A stretch of 64,000 nucleotides of DNA from an uncultured Bacteroidia bacterium (GTDB taxonomy: Bacteria > Bacteroidota > Bacteroidia > Bacteroidales > UBA932), in NCBI GenBank assembly GCA_902801205.1, contig CADCHE010000009.1, positions 1-64,000 on the forward strand, read 5' to 3'. The notes under the pieces are model-generated. The model was not told where the DNA came from and searched no databases. It saw only the letters and a list, made by a program, of their open reading frames with translations. The first letter of the stretch is position 1, and each line of letters begins with the position of its first letter. Below are positions 51,602 through 60,740 of this stretch, in pieces. Position numbers and translations under genes: made by a program.

Positions 51602-52209
51602 CCGATGGCCTCCTCCTGTTCGTCTTGTTTGCGGAGTTCGTCGATGATCTTCTTGGCCCGGCGGATCCGTGTCTTTACGGTGTTCAGTTCCAGGTCCATG
51701 CACTCGGCGATCTCGTTGTATTTCATTCCGTCGATGATGCGGCGGCGTGCCACCTCGCGGTACAGGGCAGGCAGCCGCTCTACGTAGTGTTCGTGCTCCT
51801 CCTGCGTCTCCGTCTTGATGAGGCTGCCGAGGGCGTCTTCCGTCTGGTCGGGGATTCCTTCCACCCGCGCGGACGCTTCCTGGTCGTCCAGGTAGATGAT
51901 CTGGCTCTTCGGGTGGATCCGCCGGTCCTGCTCCAGCGCGTCCAGGGCGGTGTTCCGGGCGATGGTGCAGAGCCAGGTCATGAACTGGCTCCGGTGCTGG
52001 TCATAGGTGTGGATCTGCCGGAAGGCTTTTTCGAAACTGCGGCTGCAGATGTCGTCGATGGCGTAGTCGTCCAGGCCGGCGACCTTGTTTTTCACGTAGC
52101 CCCGCAGCTGCTGGATGTGCCGGTCCCACAGCGCAGTGAACGCCACGCCGTTGCCCTCCTTGGCCAGGATGATCAGTTCGTCAATGGGCTTCAAGCCAGT
52201 TTTCTCCAT
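51598..52209 (-). CDS. ECF-type RNA polymerase sigma factor
   Basis: The product of about 203 residues has sigma region 2 (YAIDDICSRSFEKAFRQIHTYD and FMTWLCTIARNTALDALEQ) and region 4 (LPALYREVARRRIIDGMKYNEIAE then LELNTVKTRIRRAK). It lacks regions 1 and 3, as in the ECF group. No anti-sigma gene adjoins it. Its 5' end overlaps polA by about 29 bases and its 3' end overlaps rsmG. The start may be ATG 52209, 52212 or 52221. Confidence 0.88.
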   Translation of the reverse strand: MEKTGLKPIDELIILAKEGNGVAFTALWDRHIQQLRGYVKNKVAGLDDYAIDDICSRSFEKAFRQIHTYDQHRSQFMTWLCTIARNTALDALEQDRRIHPKSQIIYLDDQEASARVEGIPDQTEDALGSLIKTETQEEHEHYVERLPALYREVARRRIIDGMKYNEIAECMDLELNTVKTRIRRAKKIIDELRKQDEQEEAIG

Positions 52210-54823
52210 CATTGCATTCAACGGTTAAAGGGACAGACAGCTGCACGACGCCTTCCATGCCGGCGACGACGGCTTTTTTCAACGTCGGAATCTCTTCGGG
52301 TACCGCGTCGAAGACCAGTTCGTCGTGGACCTGAAGCACCATGCGGCTCTGCAGCCCGAGGGTATCGATTTCCTGCTGGACGCGGATCATCGCCAGTTTG
52401 ATGATGTCGGCCGCCGTCCCCTGGATGGGGGCGTTCACGGCGTTCCGCTCGGCGAGCGCGCGCAGGGTGGCGTTCCGCGAGTTGATGTCCGGCAGGTAGC
52501 GCCTCCGGCCGAAAACGGTCTCCACGTAGCCGGTCTCGCGGGCGGCGGCTTTCGTGTCTTCTATGTAGGAGCGGATGGCCGGGAACGAGGCGAAGTAGTC
52601 TTCGATGAGCTGTTGTGCTTCCCGCCTTCCGATGCGCAGGCGCTGGGCGAGGCCGAAGGCGGATATGCCGTACAGGATGCCGAAATTGGCGGTCTTGGCG
52701 ATCCGGCGCTCCTCGGGGGAGACCTCTTCATGCGGGATGCCGAAGATCTTCGCTGCCGTGGCGCTGTGGATGTCGATGCCGGCGCGGAAGGCTTCGATCA
52801 GATGGGCGTCGCAGCTCAGGTGGGCCATGATCCGCAGTTCGATCTGGGAGTAGTCCGCTGAGACGATTCGTCCGCCCGGTCGCGCGGAGATGAAGGCGCG
52901 GCGGATTTCGCGTCCGCGTTCGGTGCGGATCGGGATGTTCTGCAGGTTCGGGTTCGAGGAACTCAGGCGTCCGGTGGCCGTCAGCGCCTGGTTGAAGGTG
53001 GTGTGGATCTTGCCGTCCGCCGGATCGATGTAGCCCGGGATGGGCTCGATGTAGGTCGACAGCAGTTTCTTCGCGGCGCGGAACTCCAGGATCTCTTCGA
53101 CGACCGGATGCCGGTCCGCAATGTCGAGCAGGGTCGTTTCGTCCGTCGAATAGGTGCCGTTCGCGTTCTTTTTCGGCTTGGAGGCGAGTTTCAGTTTGTC
53201 GAAGAGCAGGACGCCGATCTGCTTGGGGGAGGAGACGTTCAGTTCCGGCTCTTCCACCATCTCGCGGATCCTCCGTTCGCGGGTCGCGATCTCATCGCGC
53301 AGCATGTCCGTAAAGGCGCTCAGTGACCCCAGGTCCATCTTCACGCCTTCCCGTTCCATCCGGGCGAGCACACGCAGCAGCGGCTCTTCCATCTCGTCGT
53401 ACAGCCGCGCGAGTCCGGCTTCCTCCAGTGCCGTACGCACCTTTTCACCCAGCAGGAGGAAGAGGACGGCCTTCCGCCGGTCCGACTCCTTCTGCGTGGG
53501 TTCCTCCGGCGCGTCGAAGAGCGAGCCGACCGACGCTTCCTCCGGCGTCTCATCCAGGGTTGCGTCCAGGTAGCTGCGGCACAGCACTTCGGCCGCGTGG
53601 CTTTTCTCCGGGTCGATGAGGTAGTGCATCAGCGGAATGTCGCGCAGCGGGCCGGCGAGGGCGATTCCCTCTGCAGCCAGGAGGTTCGTCGCGCGTTTGA
53701 GGTCTTCGCCATATTTGATGATGGCGTCATCTTCCAGCACGCTGCGGAAGGCATCGGCAGGTCCGTTGGCGGCAAGGGGCTCCGCTCCGGGCGCGGCCAG
53801 GGTCATCCGGCCCACCCTGGCGCTGATGCCGTTGCCTACGCCTTCGGTCAGGAGGGCGCAGCGGCCTGCTTTGCGTGCAGCGGCGGCCACTTCCTGCGCG
53901 GTCGCTTCTTTCCAGGAAATGTCCGCGGTTCCCTTGGAGGGAGTCGCTACGGCGACGTGTGCCAGAAAGCGTTTCAGGGAGTTGAATTCGTATTTTTCGA
54001 AGAGGTCGGCGGCCAGCGGGCCATATGCCTTGTCCACCGCCATCGCGCTGACGGGCGTGTCCACCGGGACGTCCGTCTTGATGGTGACGAGCTCATGGCT
54101 CAGCGCCATGTGCGGGCGGGCTTCCTCGAACATGGCCTTCTGGCGGTCGGACAACTCGTCGAGGTGGGCGTAGATGCCGTCCACATCCTTGTATTTGGCC
54201 AGCAGTTTGGCAGCGCCGATTTCCCCGACGCCCTTGACGCCGGGCACGTTGTCGGCCGTGTCGCCGCACAGGGTGAGCATCTCGATGACCTGGGCGGGGG
54301 AGTCCAGCCCGTATTTCGCGCAGATCTCCGGCACGCCGTAGATCTCGTGGTCGGACCCGGCCTTGCCGGGCTTGTACTGGAAGATGTGCTCTTCGATGAG
54401 TTGACCGTAGTCTTTGTCAGGCGTGACCATGTAGACGTCGAGCCCCTGCCGGGCGGCGCTTTTCGCCACGGTGCCGATCACGTCGTCCGCTTCGAAGCCG
54501 GGGACCATCAACACGGGAATGTTCAGGGCGGCGCAGAGCTCGCGCAGCGGGTCCAGGGCGTCGATCACGAGCTGGGGCGTTTCTGCGCGGTTGGCTTTGT
54601 ATTCGGCGTACATCTGGTTCCGGAAAGTCCCTCCGGGCGGATCGAACGCCACCGCAAGCCGGTCCGGTGCTTCCCGCTCCAGCAGCTCGAGGATGTATTT
54701 GGTGAATCCGTACAGGATCGACGTGTCGGCTCCTTTGGAATTGATCATCGGACGCCGCGCAAAGGCGTAGTACATCTTGAAGATGAGCGCGTGTCCGTCT
54801 ATCAGGAATAACTTTTCTGCCAT
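52181..54823 (-). CDS. polA: DNA polymerase I with degenerate proofreading domain
   Basis: The 880-residue protein has an intact 5' nuclease domain (about 1-290: LFLIDGHALIFKMYYA, FEADDVIGT, GDTADNVPGVKGVG) and an intact polymerase (about 490-880: SADYSQIELRI, KTANFGILYGISAF, QVHDELVF). The middle 3'-5' exonuclease region (about 300-470) lacks most catalytic carboxylates. The first motif reads ALLTEG instead of DTE, the second has Ala where Asp is needed (DLKRATN), and no YxxxD motif is seen. Proofreading is probably absent. TATCTTTG lies at 54838-54831. Confidence 0.95.
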   Translation of the reverse strand: MAEKLFLIDGHALIFKMYYAFARRPMINSKGADTSILYGFTKYILELLEREAPDRLAVAFDPPGGTFRNQMYAEYKANRAETPQLVIDALDPLRELCAALNIPVLMVPGFEADDVIGTVAKSAARQGLDVYMVTPDKDYGQLIEEHIFQYKPGKAGSDHEIYGVPEICAKYGLDSPAQVIEMLTLCGDTADNVPGVKGVGEIGAAKLLAKYKDVDGIYAHLDELSDRQKAMFEEARPHMALSHELVTIKTDVPVDTPVSAMAVDKAYGPLAADLFEKYEFNSLKRFLAHVAVATPSKGTADISWKEATAQEVAAAARKAGRCALLTEGVGNGISARVGRMTLAAPGAEPLAANGPADAFRSVLEDDAIIKYGEDLKRATNLLAAEGIALAGPLRDIPLMHYLIDPEKSHAAEVLCRSYLDATLDETPEEASVGSLFDAPEEPTQKESDRRKAVLFLLLGEKVRTALEEAGLARLYDEMEEPLLRVLARMEREGVKMDLGSLSAFTDMLRDEIATRERRIREMVEEPELNVSSPKQIGVLLFDKLKLASKPKKNANGTYSTDETTLLDIADRHPVVEEILEFRAAKKLLSTYIEPIPGYIDPADGKIHTTFNQALTATGRLSSSNPNLQNIPIRTERGREIRRAFISARPGGRIVSADYSQIELRIMAHLSCDAHLIEAFRAGIDIHSATAAKIFGIPHEEVSPEERRIAKTANFGILYGISAFGLAQRLRIGRREAQQLIEDYFASFPAIRSYIEDTKAAARETGYVETVFGRRRYLPDINSRNATLRALAERNAVNAPIQGTAADIIKLAMIRVQQEIDTLGLQSRMVLQVHDELVFDAVPEEIPTLKKAVVAGMEGVVQLSVPLTVECNDGENWLEAH

Positions 54824-54830
54824 AATGAAA

Positions 54831-54838
54831 CAAAGATA
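54831..54838 (-). promoter_or_regulatory. -7 element of polA
   Basis: TATCTTTG on the minus strand ends 7 bases before the polA ATG at 54823, predicting a very short leader for the polA-sigma-rsmG transcript. Confidence 0.5.
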
Positions 54839-54894
54839 CGAAAAAGTTTCAATGTTTCAGCAGGAAGGAAGAAGTCCGTCTTCCCGGTCCGGCG

Positions 54895-56187
54895 CTAGAG
54901 GTATACCGTCATCCCCAGACCGAGGACATTCTGCTCGGGCTTGTAGTAGAACCGACAGTCAAAATGGGGGATACCGATTCCGAGTTGAATGATCGTACAT
55001 CCCGTTCCTTTATACATTTCCGTCATCCCGAATGCGTAGCCGCCGCCGATGTACGTGGAACCGTAGTCCCCGCGGTACAGGTTCCAGTTGAGAAGGACCG
55101 GAACCTGGAGGCCTTTCATGTCCCCGAACGTATACCTGACTCCGCCGATGAGGTTGAACAACTGGTCCGGGCGGCCGATCCGCGCACAAAGACCTGCGCC
55201 GTAGGCCATCCTGTCTTCCCCTTCCTCATAGTCGGTGTAGTAGTCGCCATAGTACGGATCATAATACGTCGTCATCGTTGCCGGCGTTTCGCTGATGATA
55301 TAATCCAGGCTGGCGTCAACGCCGATCGTGAACCAGGGTTCGTGGTACGAGCGTGTCCTTCCGCCGCGATAGCGATACTTGGACCTGGCGCTCGAACCGG
55401 AACTCGGACTGTAGCGCGGGCTGCTGTAGCTCGATGTCGAGGTCGTCGGCGCGGGCTGTTCCGACGGCTCCTCCCAATAGGTGATGATACGCTTGATCGA
55501 GTAACCTTTCCCGGATTCTTTGATCAATGTGTAATTTCCCTGAGAATCACGCTTTTCGATGACATAGTCGGCTGTAAACAGCCGGTAGTCGTCATCGTCC
55601 ATCCCCAATTTGTTTTTCGCAAAGGATGCCAGAGAAGGAAGGAAATCCCCGCTTTTATTGAACCCATCCTCGATCAGGGGAAGGAATCTTTCCGATCTGA
55701 CTCCTGCTGCCGCAAAAAATCCTTTGTGGAATGATCCGTCCCCTTTTTGGGAAAAAGTATAGACCTGGCAGGCCTCTGAAAGACCGATATAAGCGTATTC
55801 CGTTTTGATTTGCTTGTAGCATCCCAGGAGGTTCCCATCCTTGTAACGGAACCGGAAGTCGTATTGTGCTTTATCGCCGTCATGCTCATAGGTGTATCTG
55901 AAACCGGTCAGCATGTCGCCCGACCGGACGATGTCCGAGATCCGCCTGGCGCATCCTTCCGGAGAGGACGACTCGTCTTCCATTTTTTCCAGTCTTCCGT
56001 CTCTGGTGAAGGACACTTTCTTGAACGGCAGCGGATCATTTGCCTCCGAAATCAGCTGACATTCCTTGACAGGACCCTTCAGGCCGAAGGCCGCAGCATC
56101 GTGGTACGGCTGGGCGGACAGGGAAAGGCTGGCGGACAGTCCCGCGACAACGGATAGCAGGAATAACCTTGATGGGATTCTTTTCAT
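54895..56187 (-). CDS. Outer-membrane-associated hypothetical protein
   Basis: A signal peptide (ending LSLSAQP) precedes a 250-residue domain with repeated tetratricopeptide-free beta strands, including RFRYKDGN, like RHS/DUF-type tracks, then a Ser/Pro/Thr linker (SSYSSPRYSPSSGSSARS). The final 140 residues look like a small barrel with many Tyr (TTYYDPYYGDYYTDYEE) and a C-terminal strand ending VLGLGMTVYL. I do not recognise the family. It may be a surface protein with a barrel anchor. TATATTTG at 56220-56213 may be its promoter. Confidence 0.6.
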   Translation of the reverse strand: MKRIPSRLFLLSVVAGLSASLSLSAQPYHDAAAFGLKGPVKECQLISEANDPLPFKKVSFTRDGRLEKMEDESSSPEGCARRISDIVRSGDMLTGFRYTYEHDGDKAQYDFRFRYKDGNLLGCYKQIKTEYAYIGLSEACQVYTFSQKGDGSFHKGFFAAAGVRSERFLPLIEDGFNKSGDFLPSLASFAKNKLGMDDDDYRLFTADYVIEKRDSQGNYTLIKESGKGYSIKRIITYWEEPSEQPAPTTSTSSYSSPRYSPSSGSSARSKYRYRGGRTRSYHEPWFTIGVDASLDYIISETPATMTTYYDPYYGDYYTDYEEGEDRMAYGAGLCARIGRPDQLFNLIGGVRYTFGDMKGLQVPVLLNWNLYRGDYGSTYIGGGYAFGMTEMYKGTGCTIIQLGIGIPHFDCRFYYKPEQNVLGLGMTVYL

Positions 56188-56212
56188 AGGGTTATGATAA
56201 AGTGAAGATTTA

Positions 56213-56220
56213 CAAATATA
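56213..56220 (-). promoter_or_regulatory. -7 element of the outer-membrane hypothetical
   Basis: TATATTTG on the minus strand lies 25 bases before ATG 56187. No convincing -33 is seen. Confidence 0.45.
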
Positions 56221-56308
56221 GTCTTTTTTTGCTGATCGTCATCATTCTGCCGGATGAATGGGGGGAGGGGATGATGTCGATGGGGAGAATGTCGCCGGGA
56301 CTGTGAGT

Positions 56309-56354
56309 CAAAAAAAGAGAAAAGGTGGAAGAAAGAGTACTACTTCCACCTTTT
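56309..56354 (-). terminator. Terminator of the fimbrillin-like remnant
   Basis: On the minus strand AAAAGGTGGAAG and CTTCCACCTTTT form a perfect 12-base inverted repeat around an 11-base loop, followed by TCTCTTTTTTT. It is a rho-independent terminator that follows the stop of the gene remnant at 56376. Confidence 0.8.
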
Positions 56355-56375
56355 CAATAATGTTATGTCGCAAGG

Positions 56376-56546
56376 TCAGTTCCAGCCTTCGATATCAGGA
56401 TCGATGGAGATCTCTATCTGCTCCTGGTCCGGCGAGGTGTTCAACGTCAGATCGATGTAGTGGACAAAGCCCGGACGGAAGCTCAGGGAATATTCCAGCA
56501 AATAGGCGCTGCCACCCACGGACGACGCGGATGGCGATGTGGTCAA
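56376..56546 (-). pseudogene. C-terminal remnant of a fimbrillin-like protein
   Basis: The frame open from a TTG at 56546 to the TGA at 56376-56378 encodes 56 residues, including GSAYLLEYSLSF, PGFVHYIDLTLN and a final SIDPDIEGWN. The pattern (FRPG..Y.IDLTLN.. then ISI...EGW) is that of the last strands of Bacteroidota fimbrillin or Mfa-like proteins. A TATATTTG element (56561-56554) lies directly upstream, and there is no signal peptide or N-terminal domain. This looks like a gene with most of its body deleted, keeping promoter, tail and terminator. Confidence 0.5.
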
Positions 56547-56572
56547 TCTATTGCAAATATAAGCGCCGGCTA

Positions 56573-57460
56573 TTATGCCAACGCGCCGATTTCCTCAGGG
56601 GAGAGGCCTGTGATGTCGGCGATGAGCGCTTTGTCCATGCCTTTCTCCAGCATCTTCCTGGCGTTGTCTGCTTTCGCCTGGGCGATTCCTTCCGCGAGCC
56701 CTTCCGTCCTTCCTTCCGCCAAACTGTTCTTCCGCATCTCCTCCAGTGCGTACTCCATCTGGTTGATCCGGTCTCTTTCGGTCGTCATGTCGAATTCGTA
56801 TTTGGTTTTTTCCTGCGGGGTAAAGTTAGCGATTTCCGCGGTATCGAACAAGAGTGTGAAGATTTCCTGCGTCAGTTCTGCGGGTTTTTCCGGGAACCGC
56901 TCCATGTTGCGCAGCGCGTAGCAGAAGTTCTCCAGGACGGTGGCCTTGTCGGTCAGCGCGCGGGTGCAGTTGGGCAGTTCGAGGACGATGTACTGGATCC
57001 GGTCGGTCATTTTCTTTCCGGTCTGCACATCGCAGAGTTTGTATCGGAAGAAGATGCGGTCGCTTCCTGGGTGGAGGGAGAAGTCGAGGATGCCGATGAA
57101 GTAGACGGGCGGGAACTGGTCGCTCGCCTTGCCGGCCAGGATCTGCTGCTGGATCGCGAAGGAGGAATAGAAGAGGGCTCGCTCGAAGAACCAGGCCTCC
57201 CTGGCGAGCTGCAGTTCGACGACGAACCGGCTTCCGTCGGCGTCGGTGCACTCCACGTCCACGCGGATGCATTTGTCGTCGGCATACGGGTTGACGTGTT
57301 CGGAGGACACGTAGGTGAGCTGGGTGATCTTCCTTTCGGGGAGCAGCTCCTGGAGGAAGAGGACCATCAGTCTTTTGCGGCTCTCAGAGCCAAAAGCGCG
57401 CTTGAACCAGTCATCAAGCAGGATGCGGGCGTATCGCCCTGCGGAGGGAGTGTTTTCCAT
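56573..57460 (-). CDS. Rpn-family PD-(D/E)XK nuclease (recombination-promoting)
   Basis: The 295-residue protein begins with the family opening YARILLDDWFKRAFG and has the nuclease core RVDVECTDADG...FVVELQ, the D-ExQ pair, followed by RALFYSS. The C-terminus has the repeat-like SLAEGRTEGLAEGIAQAKADNARKMLEKGM typical of these proteins. Rpn proteins cut DNA and promote RecA-independent recombination; they are often called putative transposases. TATGTTTG at 57484-57477 may be its promoter. It sits next to a degraded gene. Confidence 0.87.
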   Translation of the reverse strand: MENTPSAGRYARILLDDWFKRAFGSESRKRLMVLFLQELLPERKITQLTYVSSEHVNPYADDKCIRVDVECTDADGSRFVVELQLAREAWFFERALFYSSFAIQQQILAGKASDQFPPVYFIGILDFSLHPGSDRIFFRYKLCDVQTGKKMTDRIQYIVLELPNCTRALTDKATVLENFCYALRNMERFPEKPAELTQEIFTLLFDTAEIANFTPQEKTKYEFDMTTERDRINQMEYALEEMRKNSLAEGRTEGLAEGIAQAKADNARKMLEKGMDKALIADITGLSPEEIGALA

Positions 57461-57476
57461 ATGTTCGGTTTTTTCG

Positions 57477-57484
57477 CAAACATA
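57477..57484 (-). promoter_or_regulatory. -7 element of the Rpn-family gene
   Basis: TATGTTTG on the minus strand lies 16 bases before ATG 57460 and fits TAnnTTTG. The -33 is not evident. Confidence 0.45.
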
Positions 57485-57593
57485 GGGAAGGGGAGCCCGC
57501 CGGCCGCTCCGTTTTAAAAAACAACGGTCGGATTTTCCGTTTCTTACAGGAATTGCTGTTTTTTATGTAAATTTACCCAAAATACGCAGACAG

Positions 57594-58988
57594 ATGAAAC
57601 TTCGTACGATCCTCCTTGCCGCTGCAGCTTGCCTTTGTGCCGTAGCGACTGCATCCGCCCAGAACCAGACCGCCGGCGGTGGTATTACCGAGAAGATGCT
57701 CACCCGGATCCGGGCCGCCTACAAAGGCGACGCTGCCGACAAGGCCATCCGGAACGCCCTGAACACGACCTCGATCGGCGTGCTGGCTGCCAATGCCGAG
57801 AATGCGGCGATGATCGACACCCATTTCTCAGACATGGTGAAGACCCAGGGACGCACCGACCAGAAATCGTCCGGTCGCTGCTGGCTCTTCACGGGGCTCA
57901 ACGTGCTCCGCGCCCGGATGATCGACCGTTTCGACCTCGGCGCCTTCACCTTCTCGCAGAATTATCTCTTCTTCTATGACCAGCTCGAGAAGGCCAATCT
58001 CTTCCTGCAGGGCGTGATCGATACGCGCGACAAGGGGTTTGATGACCGCGAAGTCGACTGGCTGTTCGCCAATCCGATCAGCGACGGAGGGCAGTTCACG
58101 GGCGTTTCCAACCTCGTAATGAAGTACGGGCTGGTGCCTTCCGAGGCGATGCCTGAAACCTATTGCTCCGACAATACCTCCCAGATGCGCACGCTCCTGG
58201 CCAACAAGCTGCGCGAAGACGGCCTGCGGCTCCGTCAGGCCAAGGCGAAGGACTGCGCTGCGATGAAGACCGACATGCTCGGCGAGATCTACCGCATGCT
58301 CGTCCTCTGCCTCGGCGAGCCGCCGCAGTCTTTCGAATGGGCGCGCTACGACGCCAAGGACCAGCTGGTCAGCCGCGAGACCTATACCCCCAAGTCATTT
58401 TTTGAGACCTTCGTCGGGGAAGACCTGGAGAACAACTATATCATGGTGATGAACGACCCGTGCCGCGAATATTATAAGGTATACGAAATCGAATACGACC
58501 GTCATGTCTACGACGGGCAGAACTGGGTCTATCTCAACCTGCCGGTCGACCGGATCAAGGAGATGGCCATCGCTTCCATCAAGGACAATACGGCGATGTA
58601 CTTTTCCTGCGACGTCGGCAAGTTCCTCGACCGCCAGCGCGGGGTGCTGGACGTGAATAACTTCGACTATGGCTCCCTGCTGGGCACATCTTTCGGGATG
58701 GACAAGGAAGAACGCGTCCGGACGCATGCCAGCGGCTCCTCCCATGCGATGACGCTCATCGCTGTCGACCTGCGCGACGGGAAGCCGGTCAAGTGGATGG
58801 TGGAGAACAGCTGGGGTGCCACGTCGGGCTACAAGGGCAACATGATCATGACGGACGAGTGGTTCGACGAATACATGTTCCGCCTTGTCGTCGAAAAGAA
58901 ATACGTTCCGGCGGACCTCCTCGGCATGATGGACCAGCAGCCGGTCCGGCTGCCCGCCTGGGATCCGATGTTCCTTCCGGAAGAGTAA
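57594..58988 (+). CDS. Secreted C1-family peptidase, bleomycin-hydrolase type
   Basis: A signal peptide (ending ATASAQN) precedes a PepC/bleomycin-hydrolase fold. The catalytic Cys is in KSSGRCWLFTGLNVLR, the His in SGSSHAMTLIAVDL and the Asn in MVENSWGATSGYKG. Cytosolic relatives are hexameric aminopeptidases. The signal peptide indicates a periplasmic form, which is common in Bacteroidota. The 464-residue length is normal. It converges on rbfA with a 6-base gap. Confidence 0.92.
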   Translation: MKLRTILLAAAACLCAVATASAQNQTAGGGITEKMLTRIRAAYKGDAADKAIRNALNTTSIGVLAANAENAAMIDTHFSDMVKTQGRTDQKSSGRCWLFTGLNVLRARMIDRFDLGAFTFSQNYLFFYDQLEKANLFLQGVIDTRDKGFDDREVDWLFANPISDGGQFTGVSNLVMKYGLVPSEAMPETYCSDNTSQMRTLLANKLREDGLRLRQAKAKDCAAMKTDMLGEIYRMLVLCLGEPPQSFEWARYDAKDQLVSRETYTPKSFFETFVGEDLENNYIMVMNDPCREYYKVYEIEYDRHVYDGQNWVYLNLPVDRIKEMAIASIKDNTAMYFSCDVGKFLDRQRGVLDVNNFDYGSLLGTSFGMDKEERVRTHASGSSHAMTLIAVDLRDGKPVKWMVENSWGATSGYKGNMIMTDEWFDEYMFRLVVEKKYVPADLLGMMDQQPVRLPAWDPMFLPEE

Positions 58989-58994
58989 AGGGGA

Positions 58995-59345
58995 TTACTG
59001 CTCCTTGAGAAGCTGGTCGATATGCTCGGCGTAGTCGAGCGTGGTGTCAAGGTAGAAGACGATCTCCGGGACGATGCGGAGCTGCCGGCCCACTTTCCGG
59101 CCCAGTTCTCCGCGGATTGTCCGCAGGTTTTCCTCCAGCAGCTTCATCACCTCTTCCGCCTTCGCGGAAGGGAAAATGCTGACATAGGTCTTGGCTACGG
59201 AGAGGTCGGGGCTGATGCGCACCTCGCTTACCGTCACCATTGCGCCGCCGAAAGCGGCCATGCCCTTGCCACGGATGATCTCCGCCAGGTCCTTCTGGAT
59301 CTCCCGCGCTACTTTGAGCTGGCGTGTCGTTGCTGGTTTCTCCAT
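58995..59345 (-). CDS. rbfA: Ribosome-binding factor A
   Basis: The 116-residue protein has the KH-like RbfA pattern: TRQLKVAREIQKDLAEII, VTVSEVRISPDLSVAKTYVS and IRGELGRKVGRQLRIVPEIVF. It assists 16S 5' end maturation. Its ATG overlaps the last base of the tyrS stop (TGATG at 59343-59347), so the two are coupled. Confidence 0.93.
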   Translation of the reverse strand: MEKPATTRQLKVAREIQKDLAEIIRGKGMAAFGGAMVTVSEVRISPDLSVAKTYVSIFPSAKAEEVMKLLEENLRTIRGELGRKVGRQLRIVPEIVFYLDTTLDYAEHIDQLLKEQ

Positions 59346-60637
59346 CAGATGACGTTGATAATGAAGTAGTTCTTCTTTCCTTTCTGGGCCAGGATGTACT
59401 TCCCGTCCACGATGTCAGCCGCCGTCACCTCATAGGCGATGTCGGTCACCTTGTCCTTGTTCAGGCTCACGCCGCCGCCCTGGACCATCTTCCGGGCTTC
59501 GCCCTTGGAAGGGAAGACAGCCGTCTTCACGGCCAGCAGGTCGAGCAGGTTGCAGGGGAGTTCCGCCGCGGGAACGTCGAAGGTGGGTACACCGCTGAAA
59601 ACGGAGAGGAAAGTCCGTTCGTCCAGCTTGCGGAGCTGCTCCGAGGTGGAGTTCCCGAAAAGCATCTGCGAGGCCGCTACGGCGTTGTCGTATTCGGCCT
59701 GGCCATGGCACATGACCGTCACCTCGCGGGCGAGCACCTTCTGGAGTTCGCGCCGTCCCGGATCTTCACGGTGGCGGGCGATGAGGCCCTCGATCGTCTC
59801 GCGGTCGAGCATGGTGAAGATCTTGATGTACTTCTCGGCATCGTCATCGGCCACGTTCAGCCAGAACTGGTAGAACTCGTACGGCGAAGTCCGCTCGGCG
59901 TCCAGCCAGATGTTGCCTTTCTCCGTCTTGCCGAACTTCGTGCCGTCAGCCTTGCGGATGAGGGGGCACGTGAGTGCGAAAGCCTCGCCGCCTTCCATCC
60001 GGCGGATCAGTTCGCTGCCGGTGGTGATGTTGCCCCACTGGTCGGAACCGCCCAGCTGCAGGACGCAGCCCTTGTTCTTCCAGAGCCAGTAGAAATCGTA
60101 GCCCTGCATCAGCTGGTAGCTGAATTCAGTGAAGGACATGCCTTCGGAAGAATCGCGCTGCAGGCGCTTCTTCACGGAGTCCTTCGCCATCATGTAGTTG
60201 ACGGTGATGTGTTTGCCGATGTCACGGATGAAGTTGATGAACGAATAGTCCTTCATCCAGTCGTAGTTGTTGACGAGTTCCGCCCGGTTGGGGGCGTCGG
60301 AATCGAAATCGAGGAAGCGGGCGAGCTGCGCCTTGATGCAGGCCACGTTGTGGGCGAGCGTCTCCTCGTCCAGCAGGTTCCGTTCGGCGGACTTCATCGA
60401 CGGGTCGCCGATCATGCCGGTCGCACCGCCCACCAGGGCGATCGGCTTGTGCCCGCAGTTCTGGAAATGCCGCAGGATCATCACACTGACCAGGTGGCCG
60501 ATGTGCAGGGAGTCCGCCGTCGGGTCGATGCCGACGTAGGCGGCCTGCGGGCCTTCCATCAGTTTTTCCTCGGTTCCGGGCATGATGTCCTGGATCATTC
60601 CGCGCCATTTCAGCTCTTCAACGAAATTCTTTTCCAT
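59345..60637 (-). CDS. tyrS: Tyrosyl-tRNA synthetase
   Basis: The 430-residue protein is a class I TyrRS with the HIGH motif in [13 protein letters not shown], the tyrosine site [12 protein letters not shown], the KMSKS-equivalent KFGKT and a C-terminal S4 domain ([13 protein letters not shown]). It charges tRNA-Tyr. TAACTTTG at 60677-60670 is its likely -7 element, in a divergent promoter region with tpiA. Confidence 0.97.
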   Translation of the reverse strand: MEKNFVEELKWRGMIQDIMPGTEEKLMEGPQAAYVGIDPTADSLHIGHLVSVMILRHFQNCGHKPIALVGGATGMIGDPSMKSAERNLLDEETLAHNVACIKAQLARFLDFDSDAPNRAELVNNYDWMKDYSFINFIRDIGKHITVNYMMAKDSVKKRLQRDSSEGMSFTEFSYQLMQGYDFYWLWKNKGCVLQLGGSDQWGNITTGSELIRRMEGGEAFALTCPLIRKADGTKFGKTEKGNIWLDAERTSPYEFYQFWLNVADDDAEKYIKIFTMLDRETIEGLIARHREDPGRRELQKVLAREVTVMCHGQAEYDNAVAASQMLFGNSTSEQLRKLDERTFLSVFSGVPTFDVPAAELPCNLLDLLAVKTAVFPSKGEARKMVQGGGVSLNKDKVTDIAYEVTAADIVDGKYILAQKGKKNYFIINVI

Positions 60638-60669
60638 ATGTCGTATTACTATTTATCGGTTCAAGCGTG

Positions 60670-60698
60670 CAAAGTTAACTAAAAATACGTTAATTTTG
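60670..60698. promoter_or_regulatory. Divergent promoters of tyrS and tpiA
   Basis: TAACTTTG on the minus strand (60677-60670) serves tyrS. TAATTTTG on the plus strand (60691-60698) serves tpiA, with a leader of about 40 bases. No clear -33 is seen. Confidence 0.55.
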
Positions 60699-60740
60699 CA
60701 GGATTGCAAAAAGAACGTTTGTATTAAATCAAGTGATCGT

